Shown here: one piece after another, positions 7,894 through 13,667 of the stretch
How the letters are laid out: the number at the start of each line of letters is the position of its first letter
How positions within the stretch are numbered: the stretch's first letter is position 1
NCBI GenBank assembly: GCA_023133315.1
Contig: JAGLWR010000009.1
Coordinates: 1-15,761, forward strand
Direction: 5' to 3'
From: Methanomicrobia archaeon
GTDB lineage: Archaea; Methanobacteriota_B; Thermococci; Methanofastidiosales; B48-G16
DNA: 15,761 nucleotides
Translations under genes and position numbers: made by a program
The notes under the pieces: generated by a model
Database searches by the model: none
What the model was told of the DNA's origin: nothing
What the model saw: the letters and a program-made list of their open reading frames with translations, nothing else

Positions 7894-7967
7894 CGGGCCG
7901 TGAGGGATTCGAACCCCCGACAGGCAGGTTAAGAGCCTGCTGCTCTACCAGACTGAGCTAACGGCCC
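7894..7967 (-). tRNA. tRNA-Lys (anticodon CTT)
   Basis: Read on the minus strand, 74 nt fold into a full cloverleaf. The acceptor stem is GGGCCGT/ACGGCCC, the D-arm GCTC/GAGC with a GG in its loop, the anticodon stem GCAGG/CCTGC with loop CTCTTAA, giving anticodon CTT. The variable loop has five bases, and the T-arm is GGGGG/CCCTC (one G-U pair) with loop TTCGAAT. The discriminator base is G, as usual for archaeal tRNA-Lys. The CCA end is not encoded (CTA follows) and must be added. No intron is present. Confidence 0.96.
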
Positions 7968-7988
7968 AAAAATGCACTGGGAGACTAC

Positions 7989-7999
7989 TTTTTAAATTT
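7989..7999 (-). promoter_or_regulatory. Box A promoter of tRNA-Lys
   Basis: On the minus strand AAATTTAAAAA is centred about 26 bp before the tRNA 5' end at 7967, the spacing expected of an archaeal TATA box for a stable RNA gene. Confidence 0.5.
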
Positions 8000-8071
8000 T
8001 TCTTTTAGTGATCACTGTGTCTCTTGTGAATTTCTTATCAATATTTTGTTATTTATTTAATTATAAACCTT

Positions 8072-8100
8072 TCCCCCCACCCCATTATTTCTACTGGAAC
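8072..8100 (-). promoter_or_regulatory. Origin recognition box (ORB), left copy
   Basis: On the minus strand the element reads GTTCCAG, TAG, AAATAAT, then a G-rich run GGGGTGGGG. This follows the archaeal ORB pattern (TTCCAG..GAAA, short spacer, G-string). Aligned over 26 positions with the right copy it is identical at about 19, including TTCCAG, AAATAA and GGGG. Confidence 0.78.
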
Positions 8101-8240
8101 TAGTAGATAGTCCATGGTTATATAAAAATTTTAATGATAGAAACCCCGTACGCTTTCTTTCTGTATGTATATACGTCTTACCATGTTGTATAGAGACCCA
8201 AAATGAGTGGGATTTTTTTATATCTCAACAAAAAAATATC

Positions 8241-8267
8241 TTTCCAGAGGAAATAAAGGGGGTAGGT
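8241..8267 (+). promoter_or_regulatory. Origin recognition box (ORB), right copy
   Basis: On the plus strand the element reads TTTCCAG, AGG, AAATAAA, then GGGGGTAGG, in inverted orientation to the left copy about 140 bp away. It ends about 5 bp before the box A of orc1/cdc6 and may overlap its BRE, so Orc1 bound here could repress its own gene. Confidence 0.78.
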
Positions 8268-8271
8268 AAAA

Positions 8272-8280
8272 GTATTTATA
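8272..8280 (+). promoter_or_regulatory. Box A promoter of orc1/cdc6
   Basis: GTATTTATA is centred about 28 bp before the ATG at 8304, and no Shine-Dalgarno sequence is present, so the mRNA is probably leaderless or nearly so. The right ORB lies directly upstream. Confidence 0.55.
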
Positions 8281-8303
8281 GGGGGCATACCGCGAATATA
8301 ATA

Positions 8304-9599
8304 ATGAAGCAGAGAAGTCTCGAAGAGCTATTTGATCAATGTATCAGTAAGAGATTAATAATTAAGAATAAAGATATGCTCAGACATTCTTATACACCAG
8401 ATGTACTGCCACACAGAGACGAACAGATAGAGAACTTAGTACATCCCTTAATATCGGCACTTAAGGGTGAAACACCTTCAAATATCTTAATTTATGGAAA
8501 AACAGGCACGGGAAAGACGGCAGTTGTCAAGTATGTTGGTAAGGCCTTAGTAAGGAAAATTGGGGGAAAGTTTTACTATAGACCGTATATAAACAGAATA
8601 AAGCCAGACATTGAGGTAAAAAACGATGACAATGCTCCCCTATACTTCATATATATAAACTGTGAAGTCGTGGACACCCAGTATAGAATGCTTGCAAAGC
8701 TTTGCGAGTATCTTGGTGAATCTGTCCCCCTTACCGGGTGGCCTACAGATAAGGTATACGACACATTTTTTAATGCACTAGACAGTTCAAAAAGACTCAT
8801 GGTAGTTGTTCTCGACGAGATCGATGGGTTACTGAAAAAATCCAGTGAAGATATACTCTATAATTTGACAAGGATAAATACAGATCTAAAAAATGCAAAA
8901 TTAAGTATTATTGGCATTTCTAACGATTTAAAATTTATAGAATTTCTTGATCCCAGGATAAAAAGCTCTTTAGGAGAAGAGGAACTAATATTCCCGCCAT
9001 ATGATGCCGTTCAGCTCGTGAATATCCTTACACAGAGAGTTTCAGAAGCTTTTTACCCGGACGCCGTGGGTACAGGAGTAATCCAGAGGTGTGCCGCCTA
9101 CGCTGCGCAGGAGCACGGGGACGCACGAAGAGCGTTGGATCTTCTGAGGATCTCTGCAGAGATCGCAGAGAGGGAGAACTCTAAAAGGGTAGAGGAGAGG
9201 CACGTGAAGGAGGCAAAGGTAAAGACAGAGAACGATAGGGTCATTGAGGTTTTGAGAACTCTTCCAGCGCAAAGTAAACTCGTTCTTTACTCCGTTGTGC
9301 TTCTGGAGAAATACAACACTTCAACAATCGTTACAGGAGATGTGTACTCTGTTTATAAAGACCTCTGCAGACTTTCAGGCCAGGATATTTTAACCCAGAG
9401 AAGAATATCCGATCTTATATCGGAACTGGACATGTTAGGGATTCTTAATGCTCGAATAGTGAGTAAGGGTAGATATGGGAGAACAAGAGAGATAAGGGTT
9501 GGCGTTCCCATAAATCAAATAAAAAGGGAGCTTGAAACAGACTACAAGATAGAAAGAGTCTCTTCGTATGTTCCGCCGGTCCAGCACAAACTGGGGTAA
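8304..9599 (+). CDS. cdc6: Orc1/Cdc6 replication initiator
   Basis: A 431-residue AAA+ protein that binds ORB sites at the origin and helps load the MCM helicase. Walker A is GKTGTGKT at residues 65-72, Walker B VVVLDEID at 167-174, sensor 1 the Asn in 'IGISND' near 207, and sensor 2 HGDARRALDLL at 271-281 with its arginine near 275. The C-terminal third (about 320-420, 'SKLVLYSVVLLEKYNTSTIVTGDVYSVYKDLC...RRISDLISELDMLGIL') is the winged-helix DNA-binding domain. A segment of about 20 residues (roughly 92-112, 'RPYINRIKPDIEVKNDD') before 'YINCE' looks like an insertion relative to shorter homologues. It faces away from the candidate origin just upstream. DP1 follows after 4 bp, and the orc1 stop codon lies within the DP1 ribosome binding site, so the two are probably cotranscribed. 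Confidence 0.97.
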   Translation: MKQRSLEELFDQCISKRLIIKNKDMLRHSYTPDVLPHRDEQIENLVHPLISALKGETPSNILIYGKTGTGKTAVVKYVGKALVRKIGGKFYYRPYINRIKPDIEVKNDDNAPLYFIYINCEVVDTQYRMLAKLCEYLGESVPLTGWPTDKVYDTFFNALDSSKRLMVVVLDEIDGLLKKSSEDILYNLTRINTDLKNAKLSIIGISNDLKFIEFLDPRIKSSLGEEELIFPPYDAVQLVNILTQRVSEAFYPDAVGTGVIQRCAAYAAQEHGDARRALDLLRISAEIAERENSKRVEERHVKEAKVKTENDRVIEVLRTLPAQSKLVLYSVVLLEKYNTSTIVTGDVYSVYKDLCRLSGQDILTQRRISDLISELDMLGILNARIVSKGRYGRTREIRVGVPINQIKRELETDYKIERVSSYVPPVQHKLG

Positions 9600-9601
9600 T
9601 C
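9595..9601 (+). promoter_or_regulatory. Ribosome binding site of DP1 overlapping the orc1 stop
   Basis: GGTAATC (one mismatch to GGTGATC, the complement of the 16S 3' end) ends two bases before the ATG at 9604, the same geometry as at atpB. It favours 9604 over the in-frame ATG at 9568 inside orc1. The orc1 stop TAA is embedded in the site. Confidence 0.6.
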
Positions 9602-9603
9602 AG

Positions 9604-11136
9604 ATGGCAGTAGACACTGAGGAGATAGTAGAGATATTAGATAAGGATATAATCTCCCTTTTCTATGAAAACGACATTGTCTTAGACAAGGAGACATATG
9701 GGTACATTCTTGAGGAAAAAATTGATATAGAATCATTAAGAAAATATATAGAATATTTGCAAGAAAGAGAGATTCATATTGCCGAAAAGTCCTCGCTTTT
9801 AGATGTATATCTACCAAAGATGAGAGAGAAAAACTTTGAATTTGAAAAAAAAGAGACAGTCCTCGATAAATTAGTAGAGAAAGAAGTAGAGGAAACTATA
9901 AAGAGCAGAGATATCCCAGCAAAAGATGTAGATCCAGAGATAAAGATTTTAAAAAAGATGGAAACAGATAGTGAGGGAAATTTTGAGGATTTCTTAGAGA
10001 CTTTTAAGGATAGATATGAAAAAATCTCCAAAATTTTTAAAGAAAGAGTCAATATGAGGGATTTTCAAAATATAAACAGTATTAAAAAGGGAGAAAATGT
10101 TAAGGTTGTAGGCCTAATAAGAAAAAAGTTAAATGCAAAGACAAAAAATGTCATACTGACAATAGAGGATTTTTCTGGATTCACAAAGGTATTTATTTCA
10201 AGAAAATCCAGTATAAACACAAACTTAATTTTTGAAGACGAGGTAATATGTGTAGAGGGAAAGTGTGGAGGAAATATAATATACGCCCAGAACATCGAGT
10301 TTCCAGATGTCCCCTTAGTAAGAGAGGTAAACAGGAGTGATATGGATCTGTATTCAGTTTTAATCTCCGATATACATGTAGGGAGCAAGATGTTTTTAGA
10401 AAAAGAATTTTTAAGATTTTTAAGATGGCTTAATCTAAAGATAGGAGATGAGAAACAAAAACGTACGGCATCAAAAATAAAATATCTTATCATTGCAGGA
10501 GACGTTGTCGATGGTATAGGGATTTACCCAAATCAGAAAAAAGATTTAAAAATATTAAGTATATACGATCAATACAAGAAATTATATGAACTGCTCTCAT
10601 TGGTGCCAGATTATATTCAAATTATTATTTCGCCCGGAAATCATGATGCTGCCAGACCCGTGATCCCCCAACTTCCCATTCCAAAAGAGTTTGCCTCTGA
10701 GTTATACAATATAGACAATGTTCTTATGGTCGGGAACCCAGCTTTTTTTTCAATGCACAACGTTAAAACATTAGTATACCATGGAGACACAATATTTGAT
10801 ATTATAGAGAGGATAAGAGTACCACAGAATGATGTAGTCTCTCCAATGATCCAGATGTTCAAAAAAAGGCATTTGGGCCCGATGTACGGAAAAAAAACAG
10901 GAATGTCCCCCGAAAGAGAGGACTATCTTGTCATAGAGGACATACCCGACTTGTTACATACAGGACACGTTCATGTTAATGGACATACAGTTTACAGAGG
11001 TACAACATTAATAAACTCCGGAACGTGGCAGGCACAGACAGAGTACCAGATTCTCAGGAACATGATACCTACTCCATGCAGAGTTCCTATTTTTAATCTA
11101 AAAACTCACAAAACAATGATAACAAACTTCGGATAA
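9604..11136 (+). CDS. polB: DNA polymerase D small subunit DP1 (3'-5' exonuclease)
   Basis: A 510-residue protein, the proofreading exonuclease subunit of the archaeal replicative polymerase PolD. The N-terminal about 150 residues are helical and charged. An OB fold follows at about 163-232 ('GENVKVVGLIRKKL...VILTIEDFSGFTKVFIS'), then a calcineurin-like (Mre11-type) phosphoesterase domain with all metal-binding motifs intact: DIH at 256-258, GDVVDG at 299-304, GNHD at 345-348, YHGD at 392-395 and HTGHVH at 452-457. The complete set means an active nuclease is expected. The large subunit DP2 is not adjacent; a small unrecognised gene follows instead. The orc1-DP1 order is the same as in Thermococcales, where DP2 comes next. 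The upstream ATG at 9568 would add 12 residues overlapping orc1 and is less likely. Confidence 0.96.
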   Translation: MAVDTEEIVEILDKDIISLFYENDIVLDKETYGYILEEKIDIESLRKYIEYLQEREIHIAEKSSLLDVYLPKMREKNFEFEKKETVLDKLVEKEVEETIKSRDIPAKDVDPEIKILKKMETDSEGNFEDFLETFKDRYEKISKIFKERVNMRDFQNINSIKKGENVKVVGLIRKKLNAKTKNVILTIEDFSGFTKVFISRKSSINTNLIFEDEVICVEGKCGGNIIYAQNIEFPDVPLVREVNRSDMDLYSVLISDIHVGSKMFLEKEFLRFLRWLNLKIGDEKQKRTASKIKYLIIAGDVVDGIGIYPNQKKDLKILSIYDQYKKLYELLSLVPDYIQIIISPGNHDAARPVIPQLPIPKEFASELYNIDNVLMVGNPAFFSMHNVKTLVYHGDTIFDIIERIRVPQNDVVSPMIQMFKKRHLGPMYGKKTGMSPEREDYLVIEDIPDLLHTGHVHVNGHTVYRGTTLINSGTWQAQTEYQILRNMIPTPCRVPIFNLKTHKTMITNFG

Positions 11137-11166
11137 TATTTTTAAGGAGGCAAAAGAAAAGATATT

Positions 11167-11625
11167 ATGATAAACTTCCCCGTAGGCGAGAAAAAAGAGA
11201 AGTTCTGTAGTGAAGATTTTGATATAGAGACATATATTTATTTTTTAATCGAAGATAGGTTTACGGGGGTTATTAAAATAGAAGCAGAAGACAAAGGGGG
11301 AGAGATCCTCATTATAGATGGCAATCTCTGCGCATTTTTGAATGAGAAAGTCGGAAACGAAGCCATAGAAGACATTATAAACCTTAAAGGCGATATAGAG
11401 ATCTATTTTTTGGAAAGGGAAAGAGCAGCGTATGCCCTTCACTGGTATAAAGTGATAAGGGAGTATCCCTTAGTTTCCTGGAAACCTACAAGAAAAGGAA
11501 ATTTAAGAAAGGAAGAAATGGAAAGAATACAACTTATGAATAGTTTTGGAGTTAAGCCTCCTTCAAAAAATGAGATAGAAAAGATACTGAGAAACGAAGG
11601 AATGGAATTTTTAATTAAGGGGTAA
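11167..11625 (+). CDS. Small acidic archaeal protein, unknown function (possibly DUF2226-like)
   Basis: A 152-residue protein. The stretch 'YFLIEDRFTGVIKIEAEDKGGEILIIDGNLCAFLNEKVGNEAIEDIINLKGDIEIYFLERERAAYAL' (about residues 21-92) has the pattern of small domains in which a strand 'GxIxI' is followed by 'GxILIxDGxxxAxxxxxxGxxAI', as in DUF2226/DUF4388-type proteins; I make that link only tentatively. The C-terminal 50 residues are charged and helical. It lies 30 bp after DP1. A GGAGG at 11147-11151 is too far (about 15 nt) from the ATG to be ideal. A box A-like TATTTTTAA at 11138-11146 is about 25 bp before the ATG, so it may be made from a leaderless transcript, or be read through from DP1. 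It converges on the coiled-coil gene with an 11-bp gap. Confidence 0.75.
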   Translation: MINFPVGEKKEKFCSEDFDIETYIYFLIEDRFTGVIKIEAEDKGGEILIIDGNLCAFLNEKVGNEAIEDIINLKGDIEIYFLERERAAYALHWYKVIREYPLVSWKPTRKGNLRKEEMERIQLMNSFGVKPPSKNEIEKILRNEGMEFLIKG

Positions 11626-11636
11626 ATATTCTTTTC

Positions 11637-12692
11637 TTAGAGATTTTCTCTTAGAGCCTTTATGTCTGCTTCAAGCTTCATTTTTTTACTTTTTAGTTCT
11701 TTCATTTCAATTTTCATTCTTTCTTCAGAGTCTTTAAGAGTATTGATTCTTTTTTCTATAGAATTTACAATTTCTTCTTTTTCATCCACTGACTGAGTTA
11801 TCCTCTCAATTTTTTTATTCTTTATTTCTATATCATACTCTATTTTTTCCAGAGACTTCTCCTGTTCTTTTTTTCTTTCTTCTAGTTCCGCGATATCACT
11901 TTTTAATGCATTAAATTTTTTCTGAAATCCTTCAAGCCCCAACTCTTTTTCCATCACTTTTTCTCTTCTTTCTTCCAGATCTTTATATTCCTCTTCTTTC
12001 TCCAGAAGATCTTTTTTCCATCTTTCGACCGAAAGGTTTTTTTGTTGAATTTCCAGCTCTCTTTTGTTCAGTTCCGCTTCTCTTTCAAGTAATGTCCTTT
12101 CGTTATCATTTAGTTTCTTTTCTCTTTTAGCTACCTCTTCTATCTTTTTTACTAGATTATCTTTCTCTATATTGAGATCTATTATCCTGTTTCGCAGATC
12201 TTTTATTCTCTTCTCCGTCTCTGGAAGCGTCTCTATTTTTTCATCTATTTCCTTTTTTTTCTCTTCTAATTTCTTTTCTCTTTTTTCAATCTCATATTTT
12301 TCTTTTATCAGATCATCTCTCTCTGAGAATATCTTTTTTTCAAGTTCCAGAGTAGTACCCTGTGATTTTAAAATTTTTTCAAGATTTTCATTAATTTTTT
12401 TAATATTTATTGATAATGCCTTTTCATATGCTCCCAATTCCTCTTCTCTTGAAGATAAAGAGTTTTCAAGCTTCTTTATATTCTCTTCTCTCAATTTCAG
12501 AGTCTCTTTATGTTTTTCAAGCTCTTTTAAATATGCGGCAACGGAAGTTTCAATTTCTTCAGCGATTTTACGGTGTTTTTCTACAGTTTCCGTGTTTTTA
12601 ATCGCTTTTTCTACAAGTTTCTTGTAACCTACAATCTGTTCTTTGATATAATTTAGAGTTTTTCTATCTTCTTCAGAGATACCAAAGGGCAT
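11637..12692 (-). CDS. Long coiled-coil protein, unknown function
   Basis: From the ATG at 12690-12692 the product has 351 residues, almost entirely Glu/Lys/Leu-rich heptad sequence from about residue 30 to the end. The short N-terminal segment 'PFGISEEDRKTLNYIKEQIVGYKKLV' is the only non-repetitive part. No Walker motifs, zinc hook or hinge are present, so it is not an SMC or Rad50 protein despite the resemblance of the coil. There is no signal peptide or membrane helix. AGGTGATGA at 12694-12702 (minus strand) is a strong ribosome binding site that fixes the ATG and rules against the TTG at 12731. It is divergent from the MinD gene and shares its short promoter region, which suggests coordinated expression. 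A scaffolding or partner role for MinD is possible but unproven. The opposite strand also has a long open frame, which is a mirror of this low-complexity coding sequence. Confidence 0.82.
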   Translation of the reverse strand: MPFGISEEDRKTLNYIKEQIVGYKKLVEKAIKNTETVEKHRKIAEEIETSVAAYLKELEKHKETLKLREENIKKLENSLSSREEELGAYEKALSINIKKINENLEKILKSQGTTLELEKKIFSERDDLIKEKYEIEKREKKLEEKKKEIDEKIETLPETEKRIKDLRNRIIDLNIEKDNLVKKIEEVAKREKKLNDNERTLLEREAELNKRELEIQQKNLSVERWKKDLLEKEEEYKDLEERREKVMEKELGLEGFQKKFNALKSDIAELEERKKEQEKSLEKIEYDIEIKNKKIERITQSVDEKEEIVNSIEKRINTLKDSEERMKIEMKELKSKKMKLEADIKALRENL

Positions 12693-12693
12693 T

Positions 12694-12702
12694 TCATCAC
12701 CT
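12694..12702 (-). promoter_or_regulatory. Ribosome binding site of the coiled-coil gene
   Basis: On the minus strand AGGTGATGA stands directly before the ATG at 12692 and matches the complement of the archaeal 16S 3' end at GGTGAT. It decides the start codon. Confidence 0.7.
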
Positions 12703-12734
12703 TTATGATTTTTATTTCCTTTAACAAACAAAAC

Positions 12735-12742
12735 TTTATAAA
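12735..12742. promoter_or_regulatory. Palindromic TATA box shared by the coiled-coil and minD genes
   Basis: TTTATAAA is its own reverse complement and the only good box A in the 72 bp between the divergent genes. On the plus strand its centre is 26 bp before the minD ATG (leaderless). On the minus strand a start about 26 bp away, near 12713, gives a leader of about 20 nt that contains the ribosome binding site. Purine-rich DNA that could act as BRE flanks it on both strands. Confidence 0.55.
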
Positions 12743-12764
12743 ACTTTCTTTCTAATTATTGTAT

Positions 12765-13538
12765 ATGCAAAACATTAAGGTTATTACGGTCGCGTCAGGT
12801 AAAGGCGGTACGGGAAAGACAACAACTACAGTTAATTTAGGTATCGCTTTAGCAGCACTAAAGAGACAAACGGTAATCTTAGACGCAGACATAGCGATGG
12901 CAAATTTAGCACTCTTACTCGGAATGGAAAAGGTAGAAGTTACGTTACACGAGGTCCTCGCGGGAGAGAAGGATATAAATGAAGCAATGTATAAAGGACC
13001 CAACGGAGTTATAATAGTTCCCTGCGGGATTTCTCTTACAGGATTTCAAAAATCACATCCAGAGAAACTTCAGGAGGTATTGATGAAGTTATTGGGGAAA
13101 GCGGAATTTTTGTTGATAGACGCTCCGGCAGGACTGGGGAAAGATAGTATAATACCCATGGCAATTGCGGATGAGATACTGTTAGTTTTAAACCCTGAAG
13201 TATCCTCGATATCCGACGGATTAAAAATAAAGCTTATGGCAGATACGATAGAGACAAGTATGAGGGGCATAATTCTTAACAGGGTAAGGAAGAGAGAAGG
13301 AGAGATAAAGAGAGATAAAATAGAGAAGATCTTTAATCTCAAAGTCATGGCAGAGATTCCGGAAGACACATCTGTGATAGACTCTGTGGCGAAGAGAAAA
13401 CCTGTTATCCTGACAAAACCAAACAGTGCAGCTGCGATAGCGTATAAGAGATTAGCTGCAGATCTTGTGGGCGAAAAGTTTGAGTATAAGAGGGAAGGCC
13501 TTATAAAGAGGTTTGTTTCTTCCGTATTCGGGCGGTAA
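12765..13538 (+). CDS. minD: MinD/ParA-superfamily ATPase (MinD-like)
   Basis: A 257-residue P-loop ATPase. The deviant Walker A motif SGKGGTGKTTT is at residues 11-21 with the signature lysine at 13. The A' motif VILDADIAMANLALLLG runs from 37 to 53, and the Walker B/switch II LLIDAPAGLGKD from 116 to 127. The C-terminal 'REGLIKRFVSSVFGR' (about 243-257) is an amphipathic, basic-hydrophobic helix like the membrane-targeting tail of bacterial MinD, so reversible membrane binding on ATP-driven dimerisation is likely. Archaeal MinD homologues are known to position cellular structures; a division role is not general. I use the ATG at 12765 rather than the TTG two codons upstream because box A spacing fits a leaderless start there. 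Its divergent partner is a pure coiled-coil protein, and the candidate origin is about 4.5 kb away. No MinE- or ParB-like gene is in the window. Confidence 0.9.
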   Translation: MQNIKVITVASGKGGTGKTTTTVNLGIALAALKRQTVILDADIAMANLALLLGMEKVEVTLHEVLAGEKDINEAMYKGPNGVIIVPCGISLTGFQKSHPEKLQEVLMKLLGKAEFLLIDAPAGLGKDSIIPMAIADEILLVLNPEVSSISDGLKIKLMADTIETSMRGIILNRVRKREGEIKRDKIEKIFNLKVMAEIPEDTSVIDSVAKRKPVILTKPNSAAAIAYKRLAADLVGEKFEYKREGLIKRFVSSVFGR

Positions 13539-13580
13539 GGTGGCGATTCACCCAATATATAAATCCAACTTCGAGTATCA

Positions 13581-13594
13581 CCGGATATATTCGG
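13581..13594. promoter_or_regulatory. Near-palindrome upstream of purB, possible operator
   Basis: CCGGATATATTCGG is symmetric at 12 of 14 positions and lies just before the putative box A of purB. It could be a regulator's operator, but no similar copy was noticed near prs, the other nucleotide gene here. It could also be part of the minD transcript end. Confidence 0.25.
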
Positions 13595-13599
13595 GAAAA

Positions 13600-13656
13600 C
13601 ATTTAAAGATTTTTCTACAGATATAACATCATGGCAGATGTTACATTACATGGAGG
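13600..13656 (+). promoter_or_regulatory. Box A and ribosome binding site of purB
   Basis: CATTTAAAGA at 13600-13609 would place the transcript start near 13631. GGAGG at 13652-13656 then lies 11 bases before the ATG at 13668, with a second GGCGAT match closer to it. Both favour 13668 as start. Confidence 0.4.
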
Positions 13657-13667
13657 CAGGCGATAAA

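Larger units (their letters stand above)
7968..8303. other. Candidate replication origin (oriC) next to orc1/cdc6
   Basis: The only long non-coding stretch of the window (336 bp), lying between tRNA-Lys on the minus strand and orc1/cdc6 on the plus strand. It contains two inverted ORB-like Orc1-binding elements (8072-8100 minus and 8241-8267 plus) whose G-runs point outward. Between them are about 140 bp of mostly AT-rich DNA, with A/T runs at about 8119-8134 and 8212-8240, suited to duplex unwinding. A second AT-rich stretch lies outside the left ORB (8041-8068), and a 10-bp palindrome AGTGATCACT at 8007-8016. Archaeal origins are typically found beside the initiator gene with ORBs flanking the unwinding element, so position and motif agree. 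Genes on both sides are transcribed away from it. Activity is inferred, not shown. Confidence 0.78.

Noticed and set aside
7890..7894. Encoded CCA at the tRNA-Lys 3' end
   Set aside because: The bases after the discriminator G read CTA on the minus strand, so CCA is not encoded.
8007..8016. Palindrome AGTGATCACT as a functional site
   Set aside because: Ten symmetric bases in AT-rich non-coding DNA may be chance; it matches no ORB half and only resembles the GTGATC ribosome binding motif by coincidence.
8139..8155. AAACCCCGTAC between the ORBs as a third ORB
   Set aside because: It has a short C-run but no TTCCAG..GAA part in either orientation.
9568..9603. Upstream in-frame ATG for DP1 at 9568
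   Set aside because: It lies inside orc1 with no ribosome binding site, whereas the ATG at 9604 has GGTAATC at the standard distance.
12064..12627. Long Ser/Phe-rich open frame (187 codons) on the plus strand
   Set aside because: It is the reverse complement of the Glu/Lys-rich coiled-coil gene. GAA and AAA codons read backward give TTC and TTT, so a long stop-free Ser/Phe frame arises automatically, and the minus-strand gene has a strong ribosome binding site.
11637..12692. SMC or Rad50 fragment
   Set aside because: No Walker A, signature or Walker B motif, no CxxC hook and no globular hinge; only generic coiled coil is shared.
12693..12731. TTG start at 12731 for the coiled-coil protein
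   Set aside because: It would place the strong AGGTGATGA site inside the coding region, and the TTG lies next to the TATA box, where no transcript leader could precede it.
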